A DNA stretch of 64,000 nucleotides from the NCBI RefSeq assembly GCF_000346465.2, contig NC_034011.1, positions 27,091,941 to 27,155,940 on the forward strand, read 5' to 3'. Both the position numbers and the translations under genes were made by a program. The notes beneath the pieces are model-generated. The model made no database searches. It was given only the letters and a program-made list of their open reading frames with translations, and was not told the origin of the DNA. Shown here piece by piece: positions 50,043-61,962 of the stretch; positions within the stretch are counted from its first letter, which is position 1, and each line of letters starts with the position of its first letter. Source of the DNA: Prunus persica. Taxonomy: Eukaryota; Streptophyta; Magnoliopsida; Rosales; Rosaceae.

Positions 50043-50739
50043 TAACCGTGTGGCTCAGGCTCGGGCTCAGAGAGGTAGACTACTACTTGAAAGGAAATGA
50101 GGATCTTCTTCTATTGGCTTGGATCCTAATTTAAAGATTTTGAGATGTATACACAACCATAAAATTTGACCAATTATATAGCTGTGAGCTGCTACTACTA
50201 GATTTATTCAGTTGGATTACAAATTATGTCATCCGCTTAGTAAGGGAAAAATTGAAACCCCTCTCTATCCAATCCCCTTTCAGGCTTTTAGGAGTCGCCC
50301 AAATTATGGTACAAACATCTCTATCAATATCCTCAGATCAGATGCCCAACCCCCTAATGCTATAATGAACAAGACAGAGAGCGCCATAATGCAATTTGGT
50401 AACAATAATAAGCCTCAACAGATAACTAAATAAAGTTTCCTCGATTCATAAATAACCAAATAAATAAATAAAAACATCCTCAGCTCAGCAAAGTTTCAAA
50501 CTTTCGATACAGTTCATGCTCAGCAAAGGCCAAGGCAACTTATTGAGAATCCATAGCAACACCACCCAGCAAGAGTTAAATATCCCAGTTACATAATATT
50601 TCCAGACATCCCAAAGGGGGAAGAGGGCAAAAACAAAAATGTCTGTAACAAATCTTCGACATTATCTGATTAAATTACGAGAAAAAAAAAACCTTATCCC
50701 AGAAACAACCGGTTTGCTAGAGAACAACCCCAAGGTTTT
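50043..50739. other. Convergent spacer, CCB4-like / Rieske 3' ends
   Basis: About 700 bases holding both 3' UTRs. No ORF or repeat of note. Confidence 0.5.
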
Positions 50740-52238
50740 TTAACCAATCAATAACTTGTTCTCATCCAAGAAGGTATATGTGGGTACCTCCAAGTTGTAT
50801 GGTGCTGGTCCCTTGCGGATCCTTCCAGAAACATCATAGTGGGAACCATGGCATGGGCAAAACCATCCACCAAAGTCACCAGCATTTGGCAAGGGAATGC
50901 AGCCCAGATGTGTGCAGACCCCAACAACAATAAGCCATTCTGGGTTTTTGACCCTCTCAGCATCTTGCTGGGGATCACGAAGAGAATTAACATCTACACT
51001 ATTCGCCAGCTTGATATCATCGTCAGTTCGGCGCCTGATGAAGACTGGCTTTCCACGCCACTTCACAGTCACAGTTGCACCTGGTTCTATGCTGGAGAGA
51101 TCAACCTCGAGCGAGGCCATGGCAAGAACATCCTTACTGGCTGACATGCTTAGCACAAACTTGAGGACAAGCAGACGAATCAGAGAAGCATAGACAAACC
51201 TACCGCCTGTGAGGACAAAGTAGGCAAATGCCCGCTTGCTGGGGTCACCTGGAGGGTAACGCTCATGGTTGTAATCATCATAAACTATCTTTGAAGTAGG
51301 ATTCTTAACAGCTGCCACAGTTGGAGGAACATCTGGAACTAAATTGTTGTCCTTCGATGGGGTCAGTGAATCAGAAGCAAAACCTGAAGCAACCAATTCA
51401 TTCAGAACAAAAGCAATATGACATAGAAAGCCATGCATTATATGTATGGTTTAATATAGACTTAAATCATTACTTAAAGAAGTAAATTTTAGAACAGCTA
51501 TTAAAAATTTCAAATAGCCACTAACATTCAGACTGGAACTTGACGCTTCATGACCTTTTTTCTTGGTCTTCCTGTTCTTTTCTTTTTTATTCTCTTTTCC
51601 AATACGTAACTTGCAACTTCAAGATCAAAAGACCAATATACATTATTATTTGTGAAGGCATGCACCTCTTACAGAAAGAAAGCTAGAAGATACTCTACAT
51701 AATTTCAAAGTTCACTCTCTTATTAAACACAAGTTTGACAAACAACCAACATCAAAATAAGGCAATCTAAACTCTAATGAATCAATCCATTATAGGTAGC
51801 AAATTATATTCAGAATCCATGGGAGCTAAACATAAACTAACATATTTATTGTTCAGCTCAGAAAGAATGCACATATGATACAAACACAAACCCAAGCACA
51901 ATATCAAGCACAAAACACAATTGCACATTCTCGGAAGCCAGACTATCGAAACGCCCAAAAGGAAGTGATAAAATTTTGATGAATTCCTAGATAGATATTA
52001 TGGGGGAAACCCTAAATAAGCATTTGCCAAGAAATAGGGAAGAGGAATGAGGGAAACCCTAACCTCTGGAAGGAAGATAGAAGTCAGTAGTGAAATAGAT
52101 GGATCTGAGGTCATCGGAGGAGTCACGGCCGTCGATGAGATTCCGAGACAGGACAGAGGAGGAGGCGGTGGCGGCCTGATTGGGCCTCCATGGCGACGCA
52201 GACAAAGAACAGAGCCTCCTCGCCGCAACCCTCAACAT
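50740..52238 (-). CDS. Cytochrome b-c1 complex Rieske iron-sulfur subunit, mitochondrial (272 aa)
   Basis: Carries the 2Fe-2S cluster that takes electrons from ubiquinol in respiratory complex III. Two exons, 52238-52064 and 51383-50740. Start [17 protein letters not shown] is an Arg-rich amphipathic mitochondrial presequence ending near [16 protein letters not shown] single membrane helix lies in the region [20 protein letters not shown]. Cluster motifs are intact: CTHLGC at 215-220 and CPCHGS at 234-239, giving ligands Cys215, His217, Cys234 and His237 and the disulfide pair Cys220-Cys236. It ends [10 protein letters not shown]. The bc1 presequence and the plant mitochondrial segment [20 protein letters not shown] separate it from the chloroplast PetC protein. 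Confidence 0.96.
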
Positions 52239-52750
52239 CTTCTTCTTCTTCTTATTATTAATATTATTATTATTAATATTCTGATTCTGGGTTAAGGTTT
52301 AATAGCCTTGCGCTGCGAAATGGTCGTGTTTGGGTTAGCCCAACAAATGCAGCGAGTACTGTGGAGAGAGATAGAGAGAGAGAGAGAGGGATGGGGATAA
52401 AATAGGCAAACCAAAATTTCCCAGGCGATGGGATTTTGGGAACATGGGGGAAATGAAAATTGACCGTGTGGTCGATTTATTTGGCGGGTGGCCCTGATTT
52501 TGGCACGTCATCATCACATTTACTCCGTTTTTTTGTTTTGTTTTTGGGCTCAAGTATATTTCTGATTTAATAATTACTTTGAAGACTTGGATTGGGCCGA
52601 GTCATCTTCAAAGAAAAGCGTGAGAGATAGAGGTTTGGGCTCAATTCAAATCCCTGATTGTCACTCCGTCGTCGAGGACTTTTGAGCTTTGGCACAGACT
52701 CGCAAACAAAAAGCAAAGCATCACAGAAAAAAGGGTAACAGAGAGAGAGT
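52239..52750. promoter_or_regulatory. Bidirectional promoter region, Rieske (-) / MAK3 (+)
   Basis: 512 bases between divergent ATGs. TGGGCY (site II-like) motifs are visible at about 52545, 52593 and 52636. Such elements are common upstream of plant mitochondrial-protein and proliferation genes. A GA-rich run lies at about 52368-52390 and a TTATTA-rich run at about 52250-52278 beside the Rieske start. Function is inferred. Confidence 0.5.
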
Positions 52751-53501
52751 ATGGAATTGGAAATGGAAGGAAATAGTGGGAACGAAGAAGAAAGTGACAT
52801 CATCGGTGGAGGTGGTGGGAAAGTAAATTTATCGGCATCGGAGATAGAGTATGTGAGCTACGAAGGAGAAGATCATCTGCCGCTGATAATGGGGCTGGTG
52901 GACCAAGAACTGAGCGAACCTTACTCCATCTTCACGTACAGGTACTTCGTGTATCTGTGGCCGCAGCTGTGTTTTCTGGCATTCCACAGAGGCAAATGCG
53001 TGGGGACGGTGGTGTGCAAGATGGGAGAGCATCGCAACACATACAGAGGCTACATCGCCATGCTTGTTGTCATCAAGCCCTACAGAGGAAAAGGCATTGC
53101 TACCCAACTAGTTACCAGATCTATTCAAGTCATGATGGAATCAGGCTGTGAAGAGGTACGTTGTGGTCTGCCTGTTCTTTTCATTTTTGTGTGTGTGTGT
53201 GTGTGTGTGTAATTAATTTCATAATCTGTTCTTGAGAAATTGGGGCTTAGGGTTTTCCGCTAGAATTTAACGAATGAATGTGATTCAGGTAACACTAGAA
53301 GCAGAAGTGACAAATAAAGGAGCACTGGCGTTGTATGGGCGCCTTGGATTTATCAGGGCAAAAAGGCTTTTCCGGTACTACTTGAACGGGGTTGATGCTT
53401 TCCGTCTCAAGCTGCTGTTTCCCCCCCGCCCAGACTTACTCTCCCAGTCCCAGTCCCAGTCCCAGTCCTCCCCACCTTTACATTGCAATTTACATGAATG
53501 A
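52751..53501 (+). CDS. MAK3: N-alpha-acetyltransferase MAK3/NAA30 (NatC catalytic subunit), 205 aa
   Basis: Acetylates N-termini that begin with Met followed by a hydrophobic residue, co-translationally in the cytosol. Two exons, 52751-53155 and 53289-53501. GNAT fold evidence: [24 protein letters not shown] substrate region (here [20 protein letters not shown]), beta-strand [20 protein letters not shown], acetyl-CoA loop [12 protein letters not shown], and the C-terminal [15 protein letters not shown] helix-strand. The acidic/Gly-rich N-terminus (about 25 aa) and a C-terminal [10 protein letters not shown] tract, from a TCCCAG hexamer repeat at about 53443-53465, are outside the conserved domain. 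Length is normal for plant NAA30. Confidence 0.95.
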
Positions 53502-56150
53502 CCCTGGATTCAGTTTTGACACATCAGGATAAGCTCCTTTCTTTCTTTCTTGTATTCTATTAACTTGTTTTGGAATTCTCTCTTTCATTTGAATTTTCAG
53601 ATGAGATGTATCTTCATTACTAGAAGTACCATTTCACTTCTTTAATCCTTTTCCAAATTGTCTTTGCTAAGTGATAAGCTAGATTAACCAATTGCTTGCT
53701 ACTTGATCAAGCAATTCAAAGCTTGAGGACCAAGTTTAGGTTTACAAGGGCAAGGAAAGGAAGGTTATATTATTATTAGCAAGATGTAACTTAGGTTGCT
53801 CATCTCATCTCGTGCAATGCCATTCAACAACAAACACCCTGAAAAAGCTCCAAATCCTCTGCTGCTGTGATGTGATGTGATGTGATGTCAAGGGTTGTAA
53901 AGAATGATAGAGGGGATCGGGTGATCAACCTGCATTATTACATCAGATCAGATGCTAGGATTAGATCTTAATCACAGCAAAGCTATAATTTGTTTCTATA
54001 GTCTCTTTCTTGATCCTCTGCTTAGGAAGTGTATTTCCCTGTACTTATCATCACATCATCCCTGTTCCCTTGACATGCATGGAATTTGTTTACTCAAATC
54101 TTCAATCAACCAGACTCTTTTTTAACACATAATAATGTACCTTTAAAAAATCCAAATTCCCTTCCCACCATCAAGAATAAAAGATAAATTTCTTTAGTTT
54201 GTGATTAAGTGACTCAAATTTTACAGTCCCAGTGCATATTTTTCGACACCAGAAATATCAATATAAGGGTAACATCAGAAGATATTAAATACTTAATCGT
54301 CGTCTTTCTATCTTTCTATCTTTCTATCTTTCAAGAATCATTACATATGTATTTGAGAAAATAAAAGAAAAGAAAGTTATAAAATCCAATTGCTTACGAA
54401 TATGATACATAGAATAATGATATTAATATCTCGTACATATCATTTTCTTTTTTAACCATTAAATGGGGTACATGTCTCTCCAAAAAAGAGAGGAAGAGTT
54501 ACATATATATAAGAAAAGGATAAAACGTTTACTTGAGGGCCAAAAGTCCACGGGGTCCAACCAAAGACCACCAATTCCAAACATTGCCGTCAAGTTCCTA
54601 GTTGTGTTTTGACGGCAACTCGAAACGGCTTGCTCTCACTGTCTGCAGCCAAGCCGAAGCCCAAAAAGCATCAAAATCCGAATCATTGTTAATTTTGTTT
54701 GTTTTCTGATAAACAAATGTACGTTTCTTTTATTTTTGGTGCATAAATATAAAAATCCTTTTTACTTTTTTTGATGAGGCAACAAAAAAATTTCCCAATT
54801 TTGATCCAAAAAAAAGGTGAACTAACTTGCTAATAATTCGTTTAGGTGTGGAATTTAAATTTAAATTTGGTGATGACTATATATAATCGGAGGGCCACTC
54901 CATTCATTTGCATAATCCATGCTATTTATATTTTAACGGAATAACTGAAAATATTATGAAGTCACATTGGGTAGGTTACAAGAGAAGTAATTAATTTATA
55001 ATTTTACTCAAATATGTCAAATAAAAAAAATAAAAAAAATCTCTTAATAATATTTACAACTCACACCAACAGGGGTTACTTCACGCATTTACTTAAGATC
55101 CAAAGTTTCTTCTCTAAAAAAAAAAGATCCAAAGTTTCTAACACATACTTGTCTCATGTATTCATACTCATTTATTTCCTTAGCTTTACTATTATGCCTC
55201 TTCATAATATAATGTTAAAGGGGTTAAATTGTTAATCTATACCATTAGGAGATGAATTGTTAATATGTATAACTTACAGTTATTGATTACATGAAGATAA
55301 AACAAATAATAGGGTTTGAAATCTTAATAATGACAGAAATCCTGATTGTACAATAATTATCACAAATATCTCCTAATCATATTAGGAGAGTTGACTCACG
55401 ACAACATATAATAATTGCATTTGTATAAAGAATGAGAGAAAAAATACATATTATTTCATTAAACGTATTTAACTAATTTTTTAGTGTATTTGGTGAATTT
55501 GATTAAGCATACTTGTTGATTGTTTGTAACTAATTTTTCTTTTTAAGGTAGGAGTTGGTGGCTGTAATGTATAACAATGTATTATATATGTTAATTAAAA
55601 AATGCATTACAAGGGGTGATAGTTGTTTATATGTAATTGCATTTTATGTTCATGTCTTATTATAGTCCGTTTTAATATGACTTATTTAATTATAAATGGA
55701 AGATTAAACACTAATTCACTTATTTTTGCTAAATTGTGTTGTGTTGGAGTAGAGAGCCGCATATATTATAAATTAACTTCACTTTGTTTCTAGTTAAGCA
55801 ATCACTTACATACTACTTATAAAAAGTAAAAAATTCACTTAATTATAATATTAACAAAAATCATACAAGATATATTAGGAAATAGAAATAAAAGGATTTT
55901 CTAGAGAATTGGGACCCGGGTGCCGCGAAATAAAAAGTCTGACCCTTCCTGCTATTACTCGTGAACTCGCCACAATATCACTGTTCCATTCTAACCCTTG
56001 CTGGCTGCAATGCAACAATCAGGTTAGATCAGGAATCGACGTAACCTTGGAGCAAACGGACAAGCTGAGTCTCGAGCCAAGCCGCGCCCAAGCGCGCGAA
56101 TGAACCATTCAATGTGAAATTAACGGTTCCGCGAAACCACACTCGTCTGA
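53502..56150. other. Large AT-rich intergenic region
   Basis: About 2.6 kb with no supported gene. It holds a TGTGATG short tandem repeat at about 53868-53890 and a (TTTCTATC)n run at about 54304-54332. From about 55900 the base composition shifts to GC-richer promoter-like DNA. Confidence 0.5.
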
Positions 56151-56159
56151 TATTTCTCT

Positions 56160-56273
56160 ATCTCTCTGCCCTTCCTCTCTCCATATGCTAAAGCTGTGTG
56201 GGCGTGTGTCTCTCTCCCCTCAACTCCTCAACCCAATCCGATAATACGAAACGCTCTCCCTTTCTCTCTCCTC

Positions 56274-56312
<39 letters not shown>

Positions 56313-57289
56313 CTCCCCGCATTAAATAGAGTATTCTTAGCGCAAAATTCCCAATCTTCTTTGGGGTTTTTACTGTGAATTTACTGCAAACCTTCGCAGC
56401 TCTAATTCGTGGCTTTCTATTGAGGCCAAAGTAACCAGATTTTTCAGGTATTGCCTTTTTCTTTTCCCTTCTCTATGCCTTCATTGTTAGGGTTCCGGTT
56501 TTCTATTTCGACAGAAGGTGCTTGAATACGTTTCTGGGATATTTATCCCTTTTCTTGAAATTTTGATATGAGGTTGGTTTTTCACTTATGATTTGATGCC
56601 TAAGTGGGTTTCTGATTGTCAGCAAATTTGTATGGGTGTTCGCGGATTGTGTCTTCCATTCATAAGTTCCTGTCGTAATATTCTTAATTTTTTATTTTAT
56701 TTTAATTTGTATGGATTTTAGGTACGTTTATCTCATATGCGTGCAGTTACTTACTTTATTTCTTCGTGTGCAGTGCAGTCCTTAGTTTAATTGTTTGTTT
56801 TCACTTGTGGATTCCTTATCCACTTGCTTGTTTCTTTGTTTATCTCTTTTGAATTTATAAAGTTTCTATTAAATAAAAAATAAAAAATATTAGGTACAGT
56901 TTAAGGGTGTTTGAGTCGCATTGTGGTATCTGAGGATTAAATCCTTAAAGTAAATCATGCAACCCTCTTATTTTTGGTAAAATTTTCTATTAATAAATTG
57001 CGTTTGGACGTTGACTGTATCAGGATAGCATAGCTTACTTCCTTAAGTGCTTTGCAATTTACATGAAAAGTACGTGCACATTTTCAGACTCATAGACTGA
57101 CTCCAGTTGTATTGATTTTGTTCACAGTTTGGGTCAAGTTATGAGGCCTTCTGTAATTATGGATTATAATGTACTTGCAAATACTTGATATTTTCTCTCA
57201 GGTTGCATTAAAAACGGACGACATGTGTTAGTAATATATGAGGGTATAATGTTTTGAGGGAGCTTTTTTGTTTTTGACATCTTGTGCCA
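56160..57289 (+). promoter_or_regulatory. NFRKB-like leader with probable 5' UTR intron
   Basis: A CT-rich leader (CT runs at about 56268-56315) is followed by a candidate GT-AG intron in the 5' UTR, donor at 56448 (TTTTCAG/GTATTG) and acceptor at 57201 (TTTCTCTCAG). The coding ATG at 57290 comes 88 bases later. The intron call is inferred from site quality. Confidence 0.5.
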
Positions 57290-59912
57290 ATGGCCGCTGA
57301 TCAACGGAGAAAGCGCTTAAATGGTGCTAGCATCATCGGCTGCAATTCTAGGGAGCAACATAAAGCAAAAAAGAAAAATATGGGCTTACTTAAAGATGAT
57401 TCAGACATAAATTCTCATATTTCTCTTGAGTGGGATGGAAATCAGAAAATGGTGGTTGCCAAAAGCGATCAAATTGGCATAAGCTGGAGAGATTTGAGGC
57501 CATTTATTGATTCTACTTTCAATAGCCACAATATTTTGGCAGATGTTTTTGCCGTTCCTGAGGGAATCTATGATTTGGAAGATTTGGAAGATGTGCTTTC
57601 GTATGAGGTAGCTATAAATTTATTGTTATCCACAATTATGTATCTAAATTATGTTTTATCTCTGATAGATGCATGTAATGTGCTTTTTGTTTAAACAATG
57701 ATGCAGGTTTGGCAGACTCATCTGTCAGAGAATGAGAGAAAGCATCTGATACAGTTTCTTCCTAGAGGACCAGAGGCAGAGCAAGTTGTGCAAGCATTGC
57801 TTTCTGGGGATTACTTTGACTTTGGAAACCCTTTTCTTAAATGGCATGTATTTTTATGTAATAAAGTGACTTAACTTTTTTTTCACGCTCGCACACAAAC
57901 ACATGTTCTTCATGCAGCCCCTTTCCTCTTCTCTTCTCCATTATTTATTTCTGTTACTTCGAAAGTGGCTGCTTCAGCCCAAATTCAAGTAATGAAATAT
58001 AAAACAAGAAGATGTGGATGATTTGTATGTAGTTTTGTATAACCTTTTCGTTTCTCTTTTTTTTTTATAGATTAAATAAATGTTGCACTGCAGAGTATTA
58101 CTTTTTTTAGATTAATAAAAAAATTTAATTATTTCATTTTACTTTTAAGAAAATAGGATACATGGGGTTGAGAACTGTCTGATAGTTGTACCATTCTTTT
58201 AGATTCTGTTAGATCATGGAATTTAAAACAAGAAACTTTTTCAAATTGCTTTTTGTTACTATTTTTGCAAACACGGGTTGTGGGTGTACTATATCTCAAT
58301 TTTAGACGTCTAACATGAATGAAGGAAAGAGCTTCTTTTGTAGTTTTATGAGTTTTTGATAAATAGCTCCTTTTAGTGTTGATAAGTTAAATCCATAGTG
58401 TGCTGATGATTTTATCTGAAATATATGCTTTCAGGGGTGCTTCACTTTGCTCAGGTGATTTCCACCCAGATGCCATTCTCCGCAGGGAACAGTGTCTAAA
58501 TACTGATAAGAAAGCATACTACAAGGAGTTGCAGAAGTATCATAATGAGTATGTGAAGCTTTCCCAATTTTTTGTTTAATATATATCATTTTTGAAAGGT
58601 GCTTTTGGGCTAATTTATACGGTCACAATGTTTTTATGGTTTTTTGGTAGTATGATTGCATATTTACTGAAGTTGAAGGAGAGATGTGCAAGCTGTAAGG
58701 ATCCTGAAAAGGAAATTGTGCAGAAAATATGGAGGTTGATGCTCACTGTTTTGTTTTAATTTCTTATTTTGAGTTTAGTAGATGCCAAAATATTCCCTTC
58801 GTAACATGCACAAGCAAGTACCATATAGTAATGAGGAGAAAGTTTTCTTCGAATTGTGTTTTTCCTGTTCTCTAACAGTTATTTGTTCAGACTGATTGGT
58901 CGTTATCTTATGGGTGTTATAAATTATGCAGGTCAAGAAATGATATGGAAAAAAAAATATATTCACACGCGAATGAATCCAGATTCCGCGATCTTGAGGA
59001 AAATGCCACAGTTACATCTGAATCTTGTTCATGGGTTGCAGATGAGAAAGCTTGTAGTAGTGATAACCAGATTTCCTCAGTGGTCAAAGGGGGTAAACTT
59101 CAGAACAGGTAATACAGCTTTCTACGTTTAGTCATACCAGCGCATCTATGTGCCCCAGGTTCATTTTAGTTTTCTTAAATTGGATACCTACTTGGCTACT
59201 TTCTGTATGTCTGGTTGTAGTTTCTATGATGATTTCTGCTAGTGTATCTGTCATCTACTTTCTTTGAACTGGCATGCAGAATCTTATAGGTTGCTACTGT
59301 CTCAGGATCTACGTGAAAGGCTTCGTAAAGGACAAAGGTAGAAATGTATTGGTTACAGCAGACAGGGCAGTTAATGTAGGAGCAAGATCCAAAACAGGAG
59401 ACAGGCTACATAAGCGTAATTTCTACAGTAGCGATGGTGCTAAATACATGTCATATGTTAAGGTTGGTGTTGCTTTGGTAATAAGTAAATTTTTTTGATG
59501 GATGATGCCTCAGTAGCCTAATCAGTCACCTCTCTCTAGGCTAGAGTTTTAGGATCAGTCATCACTAGTTTCCAGGTTATAAATGACCTTGTTGATTTAT
59601 TTAAGCGATCCTGTAGAAAACTTAGATGTCCAGACTCCCACCTTCTGGCTTCTGAGTCTCTGACTCGACAGGATTGTCACATGCGGCTTACTAAGCAGAG
59701 ACATAGAATTGTCAAATTTTTCCTGTTAAGTGGACAAATAAGTGAACTCAACTAGAATAAAGTTCTTGCATAATATTCAGGTATTAGGATTTGAACACTG
59801 TTCTCTTTAGAAGTCATTGACTATAAGTTGTTTATTTGGACGGGAATTTCTGCATAACTGACAACAACTTAGCAGATATTTACTTCCTTAACCCAGTACA
59901 GCTACAAGACAC

Positions 59913-59967
<55 letters not shown>

Positions 59968-61962
59968 ACACACAAAGACATCCTTTTGCTCTATACTTGT
60001 TACTTTGGGTCATAATATAGAATGCTCTAATTTTTATGATGCTCTTGCTGATTGTGCGCTTTTAACTATTTCAGATTAGCAAAAAACAGTATGAAATTGT
60101 TAAGAGTATGAAGCAGTCTGGCAAAAGCATTCAGTCCAGGTCTCTTAACCGGGTTTTAGGTAACCTTGATAGCTTTGATGTACAACCATATGAAGTCTTT
60201 GTGGAAGAAGAGCAGAAAAAGTTGCATCAGCACTGGTTAGTGTCTTGTGAAGTAAACACATATATTTTAAGACTCTGGAGAAACATTTGATTGTCTGCCC
60301 TCCTTAAAATATAGTCTGGTTTATATAGGTTGCAATTGGCAAATAAAGATCTCCCAGCAGCTTATGCAAATTGGAAAGAAATGCATCTACAGAGGCGGCA
60401 AATGACAAAGTCTTTGGAGAAAGACATGAAAAGGAGGCTAGAGTCCCTGGTGGAGGTTTGTGATTCTGCCCTTTTGTCCTCCCCCTACCCCTCCTCTCTT
60501 CTGTTTGAGTGGATGTATCTTTATCAACCTGATGGTCATCCATGCGTTTCTCAATTACCCTGTGTCTTTATTGTTGCATGATATCTAATGTGCTGGTTTG
60601 TGATGGGATGTTCAGGATGATGGAGGTGATGAGAACCATGAGAGCTTGCTTCAGGGTGAGATAGATATTGGAGCAGAAGACCATGATTCTCCCTTGGAAG
60701 ACGATGACATGTCTGAACCTGGCTTCCCACAGGGTGATGAGTGCAACCCCATGGACATGGAAGATGATGACAAGTCTTTGCAGAAGCTGACTAGTGGTGA
60801 TGAGTGCAACCCCACAGATATGGATTCAGAAGAACATTCCAGTACTGAATCAGATAATGATTCAGAAAAGCATATCATTACAGAATCAGGTCATTCCCCT
60901 CCTAATTTATCTGAGTACGCGGAGAATCTGAATACTGCAAATGATACGGTAAGTCAGGGAGCCCAATTACGTACTCGTAGAGATGTCTGGAAGCCAGTTA
61001 GCATGCCACATTCTTACTATGATTCTACTGCAAGCCATGAATATTCATCTACCAGTGAGTTATCACTTGCGCATCCACAAGTTAATGAAGAGCAACGAAC
61101 ACACTTGGTTGCTCTGGAGTCTGACTTGCCTGTGGGAGACACTGGGAAAGATTTATTGCACAGACAATCAGAGAATGGTTCCTTCAGTTACCCAAACCAA
61201 GATCGAAATGAATTGCTTCAATCTCTCTTTAAGGGCCAGAGCATGTTACCCTATGATCATGAGCAGAAACAGACTGGGTTGGATTTCCGACCACCAACCA
61301 ATGTGTTTACGGGAGAGGGTCAGTTTCGAGGGCATTTTGAGGAGCAGCAACACCAGTCACTGCCTCTGGAGCAGGCACATAAGAGAGAGAGTGAGGTTTA
61401 TATGCAGCAAAACTTACCTGAGAACATTTACTCTGATGGAGGTAGATACTTAATTTCAAGGCAGGAACATCTGACTCCAATCAATGCGCAGGATTGGGCT
61501 GTCAATAGTGTTCGTATTCCAGGACCCCTCCAATCTCACTTAGATGGGGGAGAAATGTTGAGCCATAACTGGTTTTCTGGAGAGCATCAAGTTCATGGTG
61601 GATGGTCTGCATCAGGTGGTACTAGTGTCGCAAGTCACAGCATTGGGAGTGGAACTAATGCAGATCAGAGCTTATTCAGTGTTCTATCTCATTGTAACCA
61701 ATTACGTTCAAGTAGCCCTTATCATCCAGTAGCCTCCACTGAGCAGTTCATTCCCCCTAGGAACTATGGAATGCCGGGTGGGGTTACTCCGAGGATTGGA
61801 AATGTTTTACCACAAGCAGCTCATGCACTTGATTACTTGGGTGGGCGTGAGGCAACTACTTCGATGATGCATGATGGGATGCAATGGATGAACTTACCTC
61901 ATCAGAACTCTGGTTTACGTGATCCAATGGGGAAGCCATTCTTGAGGTCGTGGAACCAATGA
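57290..61962 (+). CDS. NFRKB-like nuclear protein with DEUBAD domain (INO80-associated type), 873 aa
   Basis: Nine coding exons: 57290-57607, 57707-57843, 58435-58548, 58651-58734, 58932-59108, 59306-59462, 60075-60235, 60329-60455, 60616-61962. The DEUBAD region runs from about residue 65 to 175 (PFIDSTFNSHNILADVFAVP, LEDVLSYEVWQTHLSENERK, FLPRGPEAEQVVQALLSGDY). In animal NFRKB this domain binds and regulates UCH37 in the INO80 complex. The middle is basic (YMSYVKISKKQYEIVKSMKQ). The long last exon is acidic and then Gln/Ser/His-rich and disordered, with an internal duplication of GDECNP(M/T)DM. Intron 2 must use a GC donor (AAATG/GCATGT): the nearby GT at 57847 leads to a stop in the next exon. 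In exon 6 only the acceptor before 59306 keeps frame. It resembles Arabidopsis At5g13950, which neighbours SUVH4 there too. Confidence 0.9.
59915..59963. repeat. (CT)n microsatellite in NFRKB-like intron 6
   Basis: About 23 CT units in the intron between exons 6 and 7, upstream of the 60075 acceptor. Confidence 0.95.

Noticed and set aside
59276..59343. Alternative frame ESYRLLSQDLRERLRKGQR as an NFRKB exon
   Set aside because: It runs into a TAG and does not connect to the next conserved exon; the 59306-59462 frame joins cleanly to YMSYVKISKKQ.
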